From NCBI RefSeq assembly GCF_026586805.1, contig NZ_JAPFHA010000021.1:1-64000 (forward strand): a DNA stretch of 64,000 nt, written 5' to 3'. The stretch comes from Niveibacterium sp. 24ML (GTDB taxonomy: Bacteria; Pseudomonadota; Gammaproteobacteria; Burkholderiales; Rhodocyclaceae). The notes beneath the pieces were generated by a model, which was not told the origin of the DNA, made no database searches, and saw only the letters and a list, made by a program, of their open reading frames with translations. The position numbers and the translations under genes were made by a program. Every line of letters starts with the position of its first letter. The stretch's first letter is position 1. Of the stretch, positions 1-8,460 are shown piece by piece.

Positions 1-170
1 GGTATGGCCGGAGGTTTGACGGTATGCAGGGTTGCATCCGGGCAACTGGCCCCGGCAATGCTCAGCGGCTGCGGGCACAGGTTGTCACTGGGGGCTTCTT
101 CACTTGCAGCGTTAGCGCAAAACACAGCGCACATGATTGCAGAAGACCAAAAAGATTGAATTGGGCGCAT
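1..170 (-). CDS. N-terminal part of a small exported protein, cut by the window start
   Basis: An open frame starts at an ATG at 170 on the minus strand and runs without a stop off the left end of the window, so only the first 56 residues are visible. The first 22 residues look like a short signal peptide: MRPIQSFW, a hydrophobic stretch, then a CANAAS-type cleavage region. The visible mature part is Cys-, Pro- and Ser-rich (NLCPQPL, GASCPDATL). No family is recognised. An AGAG-type ribosome site lies weakly upstream. The frame is supported only by its signal-peptide character and by being open to the edge; it could be chance. Confidence 0.4.
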   Translation of the reverse strand, partial: MRPIQSFWSSAIMCAVFCANAASEEAPSDNLCPQPLSIAGASCPDATLHTVKPPAI

Positions 171-367
171 TTGCTTAAGCTCTGAGCCGGGCCGGGGAAC
201 GCAGTGCCGTAAGGGCTGCCGTTGAAGCGCCACTCTATTCCGATACGTTTGGTCTTGCCTGCATGAGTGGCGTGGCTTCTTCTGAGCGCACTGCTGACTA
301 TGCTCGGTCTCGTTCGCGCGCGGTTGATTGCGAAGCGCTTTTCGTCGCGAGTATCTTGCGCAAGAAC

Positions 368-403
368 GAAAAAGCCGCTGACCCTTTCGGAATCAGCGGC
401 TTT
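368..403 (-). terminator. Rho-independent terminator of tRNA-Ala
   Basis: On the minus strand, 8 bases after the tRNA CCA end, an 11-bp stem (arms 371-381 and 393-403) closes an 11-base loop and its 3' arm runs into a T-rich tract. Almost the same hairpin follows tRNA-Met at 28987-29021. Confidence 0.85.
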
Positions 404-411
404 CAATTCTG

Positions 412-487
<76 letters not shown>

Positions 488-501
488 ACGAATGGGGATG
501 A

Positions 502-531
502 AGTATAGCCGCCGGGTTTTGGTTCTGCCAA
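502..531 (-). promoter_or_regulatory. Sigma-70 promoter of tRNA-Ala
   Basis: On the minus strand TTGGCA (526-531) and TATACT (502-507) are separated by 18 bases, each one mismatch from consensus. The -10 box ends 14 bases before the mature tRNA 5' end, and the stretch in between is C-rich. Confidence 0.7.
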
Positions 532-619
532 GGGTAGGGGCGGGGGCGGTGGCATAATTCGCGGTTTCCCTGATTTCACGGCGTGTCGCGCTTGCGGTGT
601 GCCGGCTGGAGCTCGCTGC

Positions 620-3600
620 ATGTCCCAAGTCCCCGCGTACCTTCGCTTCCCGACCGTGTCGGGCGATACCCTGGTCTTCGTGACCGACGACGATTTGTGG
701 TCGGTTCCGTTGGCAGGGGGGGTGGCGCGGCGGATTTCCGGCGGGCGCGGGCTGGTGGGCTTCCCGCGCTTTTCGCCCTGCGGTAACTGGCTGGCGTTCA
801 TTGCGACCGACGAGAGCCATTCCGAGTTGTATGTGATGCCGGCCGCAGGCGGCGCGGCGCGGCGGCTGACCTGGCTTGGCGCGCATACGGCGGTGGCGGG
901 TTGGACGCCCGACGGCCGTGTCGTCATCGCGAGCAATGCCGACCAGCCGTTCTTCCACATGCGCCATCTGTTCACGGTTGCGCTCGACGCCCCCTTGCCG
1001 GTGCAGTTGCCCTGGGGCATGGCGAGCAATGTGGCGTGGTCGGCGCAGGGCGGCTGTGTGCTGGGCCGCAACACCAGCGACCCGGCGCTGTGGAAGCGCT
1101 ATCGCGGTGGCACGATCGGCCACCTGTGGGTGGATGCAAGCGGCAGCGGCGAGTTCGCGCCGCTCGATCCGTTTGGCGATCCGCAGCGCGCCGGCAACCT
1201 GGCTTGCCCGATGTGGATCGGCGACCGGATCTGGTTTATCTCTGACCACGAAGGGATCGGGAATCTGTATTCCTGCGAGCCCGCCGGTGCTGGCCTGCAC
1301 CGCCACACCGAGCATGGCGAACAGTACGTGCGGCACGCGTCCACCGATGGCGCGACGATCGTCTATCAATGCGGCGGCGACATCTACCGACTCGATCCGG
1401 TGAGCGGTGTGGCGCTGCGTATCGAGATTGAGGTGCCGGCGGCGCGGCCGCAATTGGCGCGCAAGTTCGTCAGCGGCGACGCCGAACTCGAAGCCTTCAG
1501 CGTGCACCCTGATGGCCACTCGCTCGCGCTCGCCGTGCGCGGCAAGGCGGTGAGCCTGCCGCTGTGGGAAGGCGCGATGCGCCAGTTGGGCGCGGAGCAG
1601 GGTGCGCGCTATCGCATGCCGGTGTGGCTCGCCGAAGGCGTGGGCGTGGTCCTGGTGTCGGACGCCAGCGGCGAAGAGCGGCTGGAGCTGCATGCCGAAG
1701 AGGGTGTCAGCGTGCTCGATGCCGATCTGGGCCGCATCACCGGTATCGTCGCTGCACCTCAAGGCTTGCGCGTCGTGGTCACGAACCACCGCAATGAGTT
1801 GTGGCTGGCCGATTTCGTATCGCGCGAAACCCGCCTGCTCGATCGTTGCGACTATCGCCGGATCGATGAGCCTGCGTTCTCGCCCGACGGTGCGTGGCTC
1901 GCCTACGATTTTGGCGTGAGCCGCGCAACGCGCGCGATCAAGCTGCTCGAAATCGCCACCGGGCGCAGTGGTCTTGCGAGTGGTGAAGATTTCGACGACT
2001 TCTCGCCGGTGTGGGACCCCGCCGGCAAGTATCTCTACTTCCTCTCGACCCGCGCCTTCGAGCCGGTGTACGACGAGGTCGTGTTCGACCTCTCTTTCCC
2101 GCGCGCGACGCGCCCCTACCTGGTTGCCCTGCAGGCTGACGGCATCGACCCCTTCGAACCCCTGCCGCGTGGCTTCGCGGAAGAGGATGACGAGGATGAA
2201 GACGAGGACGACGAGGAGGACGACGACGAGTCCGGTGACAAGAAGCAGGACGAAAAGGGCGAGGAGCGCCGCCCGCCCAAGCCGGTGATCGTGGAACTCG
2301 ACGGCCTTGCGGGCCGGGTGCGGGCGTTCCCGGTTGGGGCTGGCCGGTACGGCCGCATTGATGCTGCGAAGGGCATCGTCTACTGGACGCTGCATCCGGT
2401 CACCACCGAGAGCGACGAAGATCAGGAAGTCGCCGACGCCTTGCTGCAATGCTGGGACATGCGCGCCCAGAAGGTGGAAACCGTACTCGAAGACGTGGGC
2501 GGATTCGTACTCGCGCTGCCGGGCAAGGCGGTGGTTGTCGATACCAACGAAGGCGTGCGCGCCTTCAAGATCGGCGAGAAGCCCAAGGAAGAAACCGAGT
2601 TGGGCGACTTCTCGCGCGAATCGGGTTGGGTTGATCTGGACCGCGTGCAGGTGGAAGTTGACCCGCGTTCCGAGTGGCGCCAGATGCTGCGCGAAGTGTG
2701 GCGCCTGCAGCGCGACCAGTTCTGGACGGCCGACATGAGCGGCGTCGACTGGGACCGCATCTGGGCGCGCTATGCGCCGCTGGTGGAACGTATCTCAACC
2801 CGCGAAGAACTCTCGGATCTGATCTGGGAGATGCAGGGCGAACTGGCGACCTCGCATTGCTACGAATCGGGCGGCGATCGCAAGCGCGTGGCCGCGCTGC
2901 CCTTGGGCCACCTTGGCGCCGAATTCCATTGGGACGAGGAAGCCGGCTGCTACCGCATCGGCCGCCTGGTGCGCGGCGATGCCTGGCGCGAGGGGCACGA
3001 TTCGCCGCTCGCCGGCGTTGGCGTGCGCGCCAAACCGGGCGAACGCCTGCTCGCGATCGACGGCCTCGCCTGCGATCGCGAACACCCGCCGCAGGCCCGG
3101 CTGGTGGCGCGCGCCGGGCGCAAGGTCGAGCTGCTGCTGGCGGATGCCGACGGCAGCAACCGCCGCCGCGCGGTGGTTCGTACCCTGCCGAGCGAAGACG
3201 CCGCACGCTACCGCGAGTGGGTCGAAGCGAACCGTGCGCGGGTGCGCGAAGCCTCGGGCGGGCGGCTCGGCTACCTGCACATCCCCGACATGGTGACCTG
3301 GGGCTTCTCGGAATTTCACCGCTACCTGCGTACCGAAAGCCTGCGCGACGGGCTGATCGTTGACGCGCGTTTCAACCGCGGCGGCCATGTCTCGCAACTG
3401 CTGCTCGAAAAGCTCGCGCGCCGCGTGCTCGGCTACGACGTATCGCGCTGGGGCGCACCCGAGCCTTACCCCGCGCACGCGGTGGCGGGCCCGCTGGTGT
3501 GCGTGACCAACCAGCACGCCGGTTCGGATGGCGACATCTTTTCGCACTGCTTCAAGCTGATGGGCCTTGGCCCGCTGGTTGGCACCCGCACCTGGGGCGG

Positions 3601-3886
3601 GGTCATCGGAGTGTGGCCACGGCACCGCCTGGTCGATGGCACCATCACCACGCAGCCGGAGTTCAGTTTCTGGTTCAAGGATGTGGGCTGGGGCGTCGAG
3701 AACTGGGGCACCGAGCCCGATGTGCACATCGACATCGCGCCGCAGGACTACGCCAACGGCCGCGATCCGCAACTCGACAAGTCGGTTGAAGTGGCGCTTG
3801 CCGCACTCAGCAAGCAACCGCCGCGGGTGCCGGACTTCTCGCAACGGCCGCGGCTCGATTTGCCGAGCTGGCCGCCAAAGGCTTAA
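620..3886 (+). CDS. Tricorn-type protease, S41 family
   Basis: This 1088-residue protein has the layout of tricorn core protease, a large cytoplasmic oligopeptidase working downstream of the proteasome or of ATP-dependent proteases. The N-terminal two thirds is made of beta-propeller (WD40/TolB-like) repeats, followed by a PDZ-like segment (about 775-850) and an S41 core. The catalytic set of Thermoplasma tricorn aligns nearly in number: Ser745-His746 (motif TSHCYE), nucleophile Ser969 (HAGSDGD) and Glu1032 (WGTEPD). An unusual Asp/Glu run occupies residues about 521-538 with a charged tail to about 553. The ATG at 620 is preferred over an upstream start because GGAG precedes it by about 9 bases. 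Neighbouring peptidase genes suggest a role in peptide recycling, which is inference. Confidence 0.9.
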   Translation: MSQVPAYLRFPTVSGDTLVFVTDDDLWSVPLAGGVARRISGGRGLVGFPRFSPCGNWLAFIATDESHSELYVMPAAGGAARRLTWLGAHTAVAGWTPDGRVVIASNADQPFFHMRHLFTVALDAPLPVQLPWGMASNVAWSAQGGCVLGRNTSDPALWKRYRGGTIGHLWVDASGSGEFAPLDPFGDPQRAGNLACPMWIGDRIWFISDHEGIGNLYSCEPAGAGLHRHTEHGEQYVRHASTDGATIVYQCGGDIYRLDPVSGVALRIEIEVPAARPQLARKFVSGDAELEAFSVHPDGHSLALAVRGKAVSLPLWEGAMRQLGAEQGARYRMPVWLAEGVGVVLVSDASGEERLELHAEEGVSVLDADLGRITGIVAAPQGLRVVVTNHRNELWLADFVSRETRLLDRCDYRRIDEPAFSPDGAWLAYDFGVSRATRAIKLLEIATGRSGLASGEDFDDFSPVWDPAGKYLYFLSTRAFEPVYDEVVFDLSFPRATRPYLVALQADGIDPFEPLPRGFAEEDDEDEDEDDEEDDDESGDKKQDEKGEERRPPKPVIVELDGLAGRVRAFPVGAGRYGRIDAAKGIVYWTLHPVTTESDEDQEVADALLQCWDMRAQKVETVLEDVGGFVLALPGKAVVVDTNEGVRAFKIGEKPKEETELGDFSRESGWVDLDRVQVEVDPRSEWRQMLREVWRLQRDQFWTADMSGVDWDRIWARYAPLVERISTREELSDLIWEMQGELATSHCYESGGDRKRVAALPLGHLGAEFHWDEEAGCYRIGRLVRGDAWREGHDSPLAGVGVRAKPGERLLAIDGLACDREHPPQARLVARAGRKVELLLADADGSNRRRAVVRTLPSEDAARYREWVEANRARVREASGGRLGYLHIPDMVTWGFSEFHRYLRTESLRDGLIVDARFNRGGHVSQLLLEKLARRVLGYDVSRWGAPEPYPAHAVAGPLVCVTNQHAGSDGDIFSHCFKLMGLGPLVGTRTWGGVIGVWPRHRLVDGTITTQPEFSFWFKDVGWGVENWGTEPDVHIDIAPQDYANGRDPQLDKSVEVALAALSKQPPRVPDFSQRPRLDLPSWPPKA

Positions 3887-3994
3887 CGCACACACCAGGC
3901 GGGCGCGGCCGGCCACAAGCCGCTGCGCCTGCCTTGAACAATCTGGCCGGCAACGCGTACGACGCGCAGCCGGCCGCACGAAAAGGCAAACACC

Positions 3995-5488
3995 ATGCAG
4001 CCGAATAGCCCCGCCTACAACGAACTGCTTGCGCGCTCGCGCTCGATGCACCGGCTCGCGCACCTTGGCGCGATTGCTTACGTCGACCGTGCAACCCTGA
4101 TGCCGCCCGGCGGCAACGAAGCACGCGCCGCCGCGGCGGCCGAGCTCGATCAGATCATGCATGCGCGCAGCACCGACCCGGCAATCGCGGGCCTGCTGCA
4201 AGCGGCGGAGCAGGAGCCGCTCAGCGATGTGGCACGTGCCGATCTGCGCGAGATGGCGCAGGCCTATCGCATGGCAACTGCCTTGCCGGCGGAACTGGTG
4301 CAAGCGAAGACGCTCGCCACCGCGCGTTGCGAACATGCCTGGCGCAGCCAGCGGCCGGCCAATGATTGGGCCGGCTTCCTGCCGAACCTGCGCGAGGTCT
4401 TGCGGATCGCGCGTGAAGAGGCGGCGCGACTCTCCGATGCCCTGGGGCTCTCACCCTACGACGCGCTGATCGAACGCTTCGAGCCCGGCATGCGCAGCGC
4501 CGAGATCGCGCGGGTATTCGATCCGATGCGTGCGTGGCTGCCCGGCCTGATCGCGCAGATTCGCGAACGCCAGGCGCAGACACCAGTGATTGCGCCGGCA
4601 GGCCCCTTCCCGGTTGAGGCGCAGCACCGGCTGGTGCGCGAGATGATCGAACTGCTCGGCTTCGATTTTGATCGCGGCCGCATGGACGAAAGCACCCACC
4701 CGTTCTGCGGCGGGGTGCCGGAAGACGTGCGCATGACCACCCGCTACCGCGAAGACGATTTCTCGGTCAGTTTGTTCGGCACCATTCACGAAACCGGCCA
4801 TGCCCGTTACGAGCAGAACCTGCCGCGCGAGTGGCTGGGGCAGGGCATCGGCGTGGCCCGCTCGATGGGCATCCACGAAAGCCAGAGCCTCGCGTTCGAA
4901 ATGCAACTCGCGCGCTCGCCGGGCTTCCTCGCGCAGCTCGCGCCGCGCCTGGTGCGCCACTTCGGCGCGCAGGCGGCCTTCGAGCCTCAAGCGCTGACGC
5001 GCTGGGCGACACAGGTGGCGCCCGGCAAGATCCGCGTCGACGCCGATGAAGCCACCTACCCCTGCCATGTGCTGCTGCGTTTTGATCTGGAGCGTGCGCT
5101 GATCGGCGGCGAGCTTGCGGTGGAAGACCTGCCCGCGGCGTGGGACGAAGGCATGCGCGATCTGCTCGGGCTCGACACCCGTGGCGACTACCGCGATGGC
5201 TGCATGCAGGACGTGCACTGGGCCGAGGGCCTGTTCGGCTACTTCCCCTGCTACACGCTCGGCGCGTTATACGCCGCGCAGTGGTTTGCGACGATGCGGC
5301 GCGACACGCCGGATCTGGATGCGCGCATCGCCGCCGGCGACTACGCGCCGGTGTTCGGGTGGCTGGATGCCAAGATCTGGTCGCAAGGCAGTCGCTGGAC
5401 AACGCCCGAGCTGGTGCAGCGCGCGAGTGGCGAGGCGCTCAATCCGGCGCACTTCAAGCGCCACCTCGAAGCGCGCTACCTCGCCTGA
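3995..5488 (+). CDS. M32 family metallocarboxypeptidase (carboxypeptidase Taq type)
   Basis: The 497-residue product matches the M32 family in length and sequence. M32 enzymes are soluble zinc carboxypeptidases that trim C-terminal residues with broad specificity, except before proline. The zinc motif HETGH lies at residues 265-269 and the third ligand Glu295 follows in GIHESQSL, the usual spacing of about 30 residues. There is no signal peptide, so it should be cytoplasmic. It sits 108 bases after the tricorn gene and 10 bases before the DUF455 gene, so it may share a transcript with either. A role in degrading peptides released by tricorn is inferred from this neighbourhood. Confidence 0.92.
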   Translation: MQPNSPAYNELLARSRSMHRLAHLGAIAYVDRATLMPPGGNEARAAAAAELDQIMHARSTDPAIAGLLQAAEQEPLSDVARADLREMAQAYRMATALPAELVQAKTLATARCEHAWRSQRPANDWAGFLPNLREVLRIAREEAARLSDALGLSPYDALIERFEPGMRSAEIARVFDPMRAWLPGLIAQIRERQAQTPVIAPAGPFPVEAQHRLVREMIELLGFDFDRGRMDESTHPFCGGVPEDVRMTTRYREDDFSVSLFGTIHETGHARYEQNLPREWLGQGIGVARSMGIHESQSLAFEMQLARSPGFLAQLAPRLVRHFGAQAAFEPQALTRWATQVAPGKIRVDADEATYPCHVLLRFDLERALIGGELAVEDLPAAWDEGMRDLLGLDTRGDYRDGCMQDVHWAEGLFGYFPCYTLGALYAAQWFATMRRDTPDLDARIAAGDYAPVFGWLDAKIWSQGSRWTTPELVQRASGEALNPAHFKRHLEARYLA

Positions 5489-5498
5489 GGCATTGCGT

Positions 5499-6335
5499 AT
5501 GCGCCGCAGCGTCCAATCCGAAGCGCTCGCCGCCTTGATGATCGCCGACCCGGCGCAGAAGTCGGTGGCGGTGCGTGCGCTGCGTGCGGCGTGGATCGCT
5601 GGTGAACTGCCGCGTGCCGGCAAGGCGATCGTGACCGATCCGGTACTCGTGCCCGGCCGCCCGGCGCGGCCGCAAATGGTGTCGCCAGACGCGGTGCCGC
5701 GCCGCTCGCCCGGCAGCCGTGAAGGCTATGCTGCCCTGCTGCACGCGGTGGCGCACATCGAGTTCAACGCAATCAACCTCGCGCTCGATTGTGCCGCGCG
5801 CTTCTGGGATCGGCCCGACGCCTTCATCGACGATTGGCTGCGCGTGGCCGAGGAAGAGGCCTACCACTTTGGCCTGGTGTGCGAGCGCCTTGCTGCGGTG
5901 GGCCACGCCTACGGTGACTTCCCCGCCCACAACGGTCTGTGGGACATGTGCTGCGACACCGCGCAGGATTTCCTCGCGCGCATGGCGCTGGTGCCGCGCC
6001 TGCTCGAAGCGCGCGGGCTGGATGCCACGCCGCCGATGATCGAAAAGCTGCTCAAGAGCGGCGACGCCGACACCGTGGCGGTGCTGCACATCATCCTGCG
6101 TGACGAGATTGGCCATGTCGCGATCGGCGATCGCTGGTTCCGCCTTGCGTGCGCTGAACGCGGGCTCGAAGCCGAGGCGGCCTACCGCGAGCAGATCGTG
6201 CGCTTCGATGCGCCCTGGCCCAAACCGCCCTTCAATACGGCCGCGCGCCTTGAGGCAGGCTTCACCCAGGCAGAGCTTGATCAGCTGGCCAACCAGCGGC
6301 CGCCGCCGTATCGCACGCCGCGCAAGTCCGGTTGA
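5499..6335 (+). CDS. DUF455 family ferritin-like protein
   Basis: This 278-residue all-helical protein belongs to DUF455, a family with a ferritin-like four-helix fold. Candidate di-metal ligands are visible as HIEFNAIN, then EEAYHFGL, then RDEIGHVAIGDRWF, the E...ExxH...E...ExxH rhythm of ferritin-like diiron proteins. The biochemical reaction of the family is not established. The start ATG at 5499 is supported by a TGAGG site that overlaps the stop codon of the M32 gene, so translation is probably coupled. It ends immediately before the convergent MOSC gene stop, with no intervening base. Confidence 0.85.
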   Translation: MRRSVQSEALAALMIADPAQKSVAVRALRAAWIAGELPRAGKAIVTDPVLVPGRPARPQMVSPDAVPRRSPGSREGYAALLHAVAHIEFNAINLALDCAARFWDRPDAFIDDWLRVAEEEAYHFGLVCERLAAVGHAYGDFPAHNGLWDMCCDTAQDFLARMALVPRLLEARGLDATPPMIEKLLKSGDADTVAVLHIILRDEIGHVAIGDRWFRLACAERGLEAEAAYREQIVRFDAPWPKPPFNTAARLEAGFTQAELDQLANQRPPPYRTPRKSG

Positions 6336-6782
6336 TTAATCCAGCGGCGTGATCGCGTCGCCCACATTGATGGTGCCGCTGGTGACGATTCGTGCGCGCA
6401 GGCCGCCCTTGCCGACAAAGGTTTTCACTACCTGCCGGTAGGTGCGTTGCGCAAAAGTGCTGCAGGGCTCGCACAGCTCAATGCCTTCAAGCTCCACGTC
6501 GCCGACCCGGAAGCGCTTGCCGCACAGGTCGTTCAAGCGCACGCCCTCGGTCACAAGATTGCGGCGCGGCTGATCGTGGCTCAGCGCGAGGCCGGTTTCG
6601 GCAACGAATGCGTCGATGCACTCGCGCTCGATCAAGGTGATCTGGGAGGCCGGGTCGGCATTGCCATCGGGCTTGAAATAGCGATCGCCGCGCAAACCAC
6701 AGCCGGCTACGGCATCGACTTGCTGCACGCTGTTCATCGGCGCGTCTTGTGCTGCGATCAGGATCTTGATGACACGCGACAT
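6336..6782 (-). CDS. MOSC domain protein
   Basis: The 148-residue protein is a stand-alone MOSC domain, the domain also found at the C terminus of molybdenum cofactor sulfurases and in YiiM/YuaD-type proteins that handle sulfur or molybdenum cofactor. Family features include GLRGDRYF near residue 30, the QITLIE segment, and a conserved Cys in ELCEPCSTFAQ. Which acceptor it acts on cannot be told. The start at 6782 is chosen because GAGAGG lies a few bases upstream; longer frames lack such a site. It is convergent with the DUF455 gene and divergent from the HIT gene. Confidence 0.85.
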   Translation of the reverse strand: MSRVIKILIAAQDAPMNSVQQVDAVAGCGLRGDRYFKPDGNADPASQITLIERECIDAFVAETGLALSHDQPRRNLVTEGVRLNDLCGKRFRVGDVELEGIELCEPCSTFAQRTYRQVVKTFVGKGGLRARIVTSGTINVGDAITPLD

Positions 6783-6936
6783 CGGAAACCTCTCTCTGGC
6801 AGCGCTTGTTGGGCCGCAGCTTAGCAAGGACGGCAAGCGCAGGTCGAATGAGTGCCTTGGCCGCCAAAAGTGCTCAGCGTGTGGCTGCCACGCGTGATAA
6901 TTGCGCCTTCGTCGGTTCATCGCTCAGGATTTCGCC

Positions 6937-7401
6937 GTGCACGCACCTGCTGACTACGCTTGCCCATTCTGCCGTGTCGCCGCCGGGGGCGAATCGCAGG
7001 CTGAGGTGTTCAACGATGGTGTGGTGATCGGCGTCATGGGCCTGCATCAACCGGCAAACCATGCGGGAACGGTGCTGGTTTTGCCGGCACAGCACTTTGA
7101 GAACACCTACGAATTGCCGGATGAACTGGCGGGCAGACTGATGGTGGCGTCAGCGCGAATCGCGCGTGCGCTGAAGGTCGCACTGGGCTGCGAGGGCGTC
7201 ACCTTGAGGCAGAACAATGAGCCCGCCGGCGGGCAAGATGTGTGGCACTGGCATATGCATGTGATACCGCGTTACGCGGGAGATCAGTACTTCCAGACGC
7301 CTATGCGCATGATGCCGTTGGCTGAACGCGCGGCGCTTGCGGCGCGCATTCGTGCCGCCATGGACGCGGCGGAACCCGATCGCGTCGGGGGCGCTTCATG
7401 A
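6937..7401 (+). CDS. HIT family nucleotide-binding protein
   Basis: This 154-residue protein carries the histidine triad at His104, His106 and His108 (HWHMHVIPR), which in HIT enzymes forms the nucleophile and phosphate-binding site for nucleoside phosphoramidase, Ap4A hydrolase or related reactions. A CPFC pair near the N terminus is typical of the zinc-containing bacterial subgroup. The GTG at 6937 is preferred because AGGAT sits 6 bases upstream; a TTG at 6901 is the alternative and would add 12 residues. The stop overlaps the azlC start in ATGA. The exact substrate is not predictable. Confidence 0.88.
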   Translation: MHAPADYACPFCRVAAGGESQAEVFNDGVVIGVMGLHQPANHAGTVLVLPAQHFENTYELPDELAGRLMVASARIARALKVALGCEGVTLRQNNEPAGGQDVWHWHMHVIPRYAGDQYFQTPMRMMPLAERAALAARIRAAMDAAEPDRVGGAS

Positions 7402-8132
7402 CCGCGCCAGCGGAGTTTGGAGCCCACGAGGCCAGCGCCCGCGCCGAGTTCGTCGCCGGGGTGAAAGCCGAACTGCCGCTGCTGCTGGGGGTGGTTCCGT
7501 TCGGTTTGATCTTCGGCGTGCTGGGCTTGGCGGCGGGTTTGCCGGCGTGGGCGGTGATCGCGATGTCCTCGGTGGTGTTCGGCGGTTCGTCGCAGGTGGT
7601 GTTTGCGCAGTTGTGGGGTGCGCAGGTGCCGCCGGCGGTGATTACCGCGACGGTGGGCGTGGTGAACCTGCGCCATGCGCTCTACAGCGCGAGCGTGGCG
7701 CAGTACCTGCGGGATCTGCCGCTGCGCTGGCGGGTGCTGCTCGCGTACTTGCTCACCGATGAGGCCTACGCCGCGGCCATTCCGCGCTTCGCCCAGGGCC
7801 CTGCGACGCCTGCGCGGCACTGGTTCCTGTTTGGTACCGGCTTCACGTTGTGGGCGTCGTGGCAGGTGTCTACGGTGGTGGGCGTCTTGATGGGGGCCGC
7901 GATTCCAGCCGCATGGTCGCTCGACTTTTCGATTGCGCTGACCTTCATCGCACTCTTGCTACCGGGGATTCGCCGGCGCAGCGAACTGGTGGCGGCGCTG
8001 GTGGCGGGCGCGGTTGCGCTTGCAGCACAAGGCTTGCCACACAAACTCTGGATCATTGCGGCCGCGGTGGCCGGTATCGCCGCCGGTGCCGCTTCGCGGC
8101 GACTCGACAAGGCGGTGCACCATGAACAGTGA
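7398..8132 (+). CDS. azlC: AzlC family amino acid exporter, large subunit
   Basis: AzlC with AzlD forms a two-component inner-membrane exporter, best known for branched-chain amino acids and their analogues (BrnFE/YgaZH). The 244-residue product begins with a polar N terminus and a typical ELPLLLGVVPFGLIFG helix, then the FGGSSQVVFAQ segment characteristic of AzlC; about 6-7 membrane segments are visible. It overlaps the HIT gene by 4 bases and azlD by 11 bases, so the pair is cotranscribed and probably translationally coupled. The substrate in this organism is inferred from the family only. Confidence 0.9.
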   Translation: MTAPAEFGAHEASARAEFVAGVKAELPLLLGVVPFGLIFGVLGLAAGLPAWAVIAMSSVVFGGSSQVVFAQLWGAQVPPAVITATVGVVNLRHALYSASVAQYLRDLPLRWRVLLAYLLTDEAYAAAIPRFAQGPATPARHWFLFGTGFTLWASWQVSTVVGVLMGAAIPAAWSLDFSIALTFIALLLPGIRRRSELVAALVAGAVALAAQGLPHKLWIIAAAVAGIAAGAASRRLDKAVHHEQ

Positions 8133-8460
8133 GCTTGGGCTCAACCTGACTTTGCTGGCGTGCGGGCTGCTGACCTTCCTGACGCGCTTTTCATTCATCG
8201 CCGGTGGCCGCCGCCTGGCCCTGGGGCCGCGCCTGCAGGCTCTGCTGCGCTATGTGCCGCCCGCGGTGCTGGCCGCGCTGATTGCGCCGGAAGTCTTCAT
8301 GCGCGATGCCGCTCTCGACCTTTCGCCGGGAAACCCGCGCCTGATCGCTGCGGCGGTGGCTGCCGTGGTGGCGCTGCGCACGCGTAGCGTTACGCTGACG
8401 ATCGGTGTCGGGCTGGTGACGCTGTGGGTGGCGCAGGGCCTGCTTGGCGGTGCGCTGTGA
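8122..8460 (+). CDS. azlD: AzlD family exporter small subunit
   Basis: The 112-residue hydrophobic protein is the small partner of AzlC, with three to four predicted membrane helices and the family hallmark TFLTRFSFI near the N terminus followed by VPPAVLAALIAPE. The ATG at 8122 lies inside the end of azlC, as is usual for this pair. Its own stop TGA overlaps the start of the downstream LD-carboxypeptidase gene (TGATG), so HIT, azlC, azlD and the peptidase read as one operon. Alone it has no known activity; it is needed with AzlC for export. Confidence 0.9.
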   Translation: MNSELGLNLTLLACGLLTFLTRFSFIAGGRRLALGPRLQALLRYVPPAVLAALIAPEVFMRDAALDLSPGNPRLIAAAVAAVVALRTRSVTLTIGVGLVTLWVAQGLLGGAL

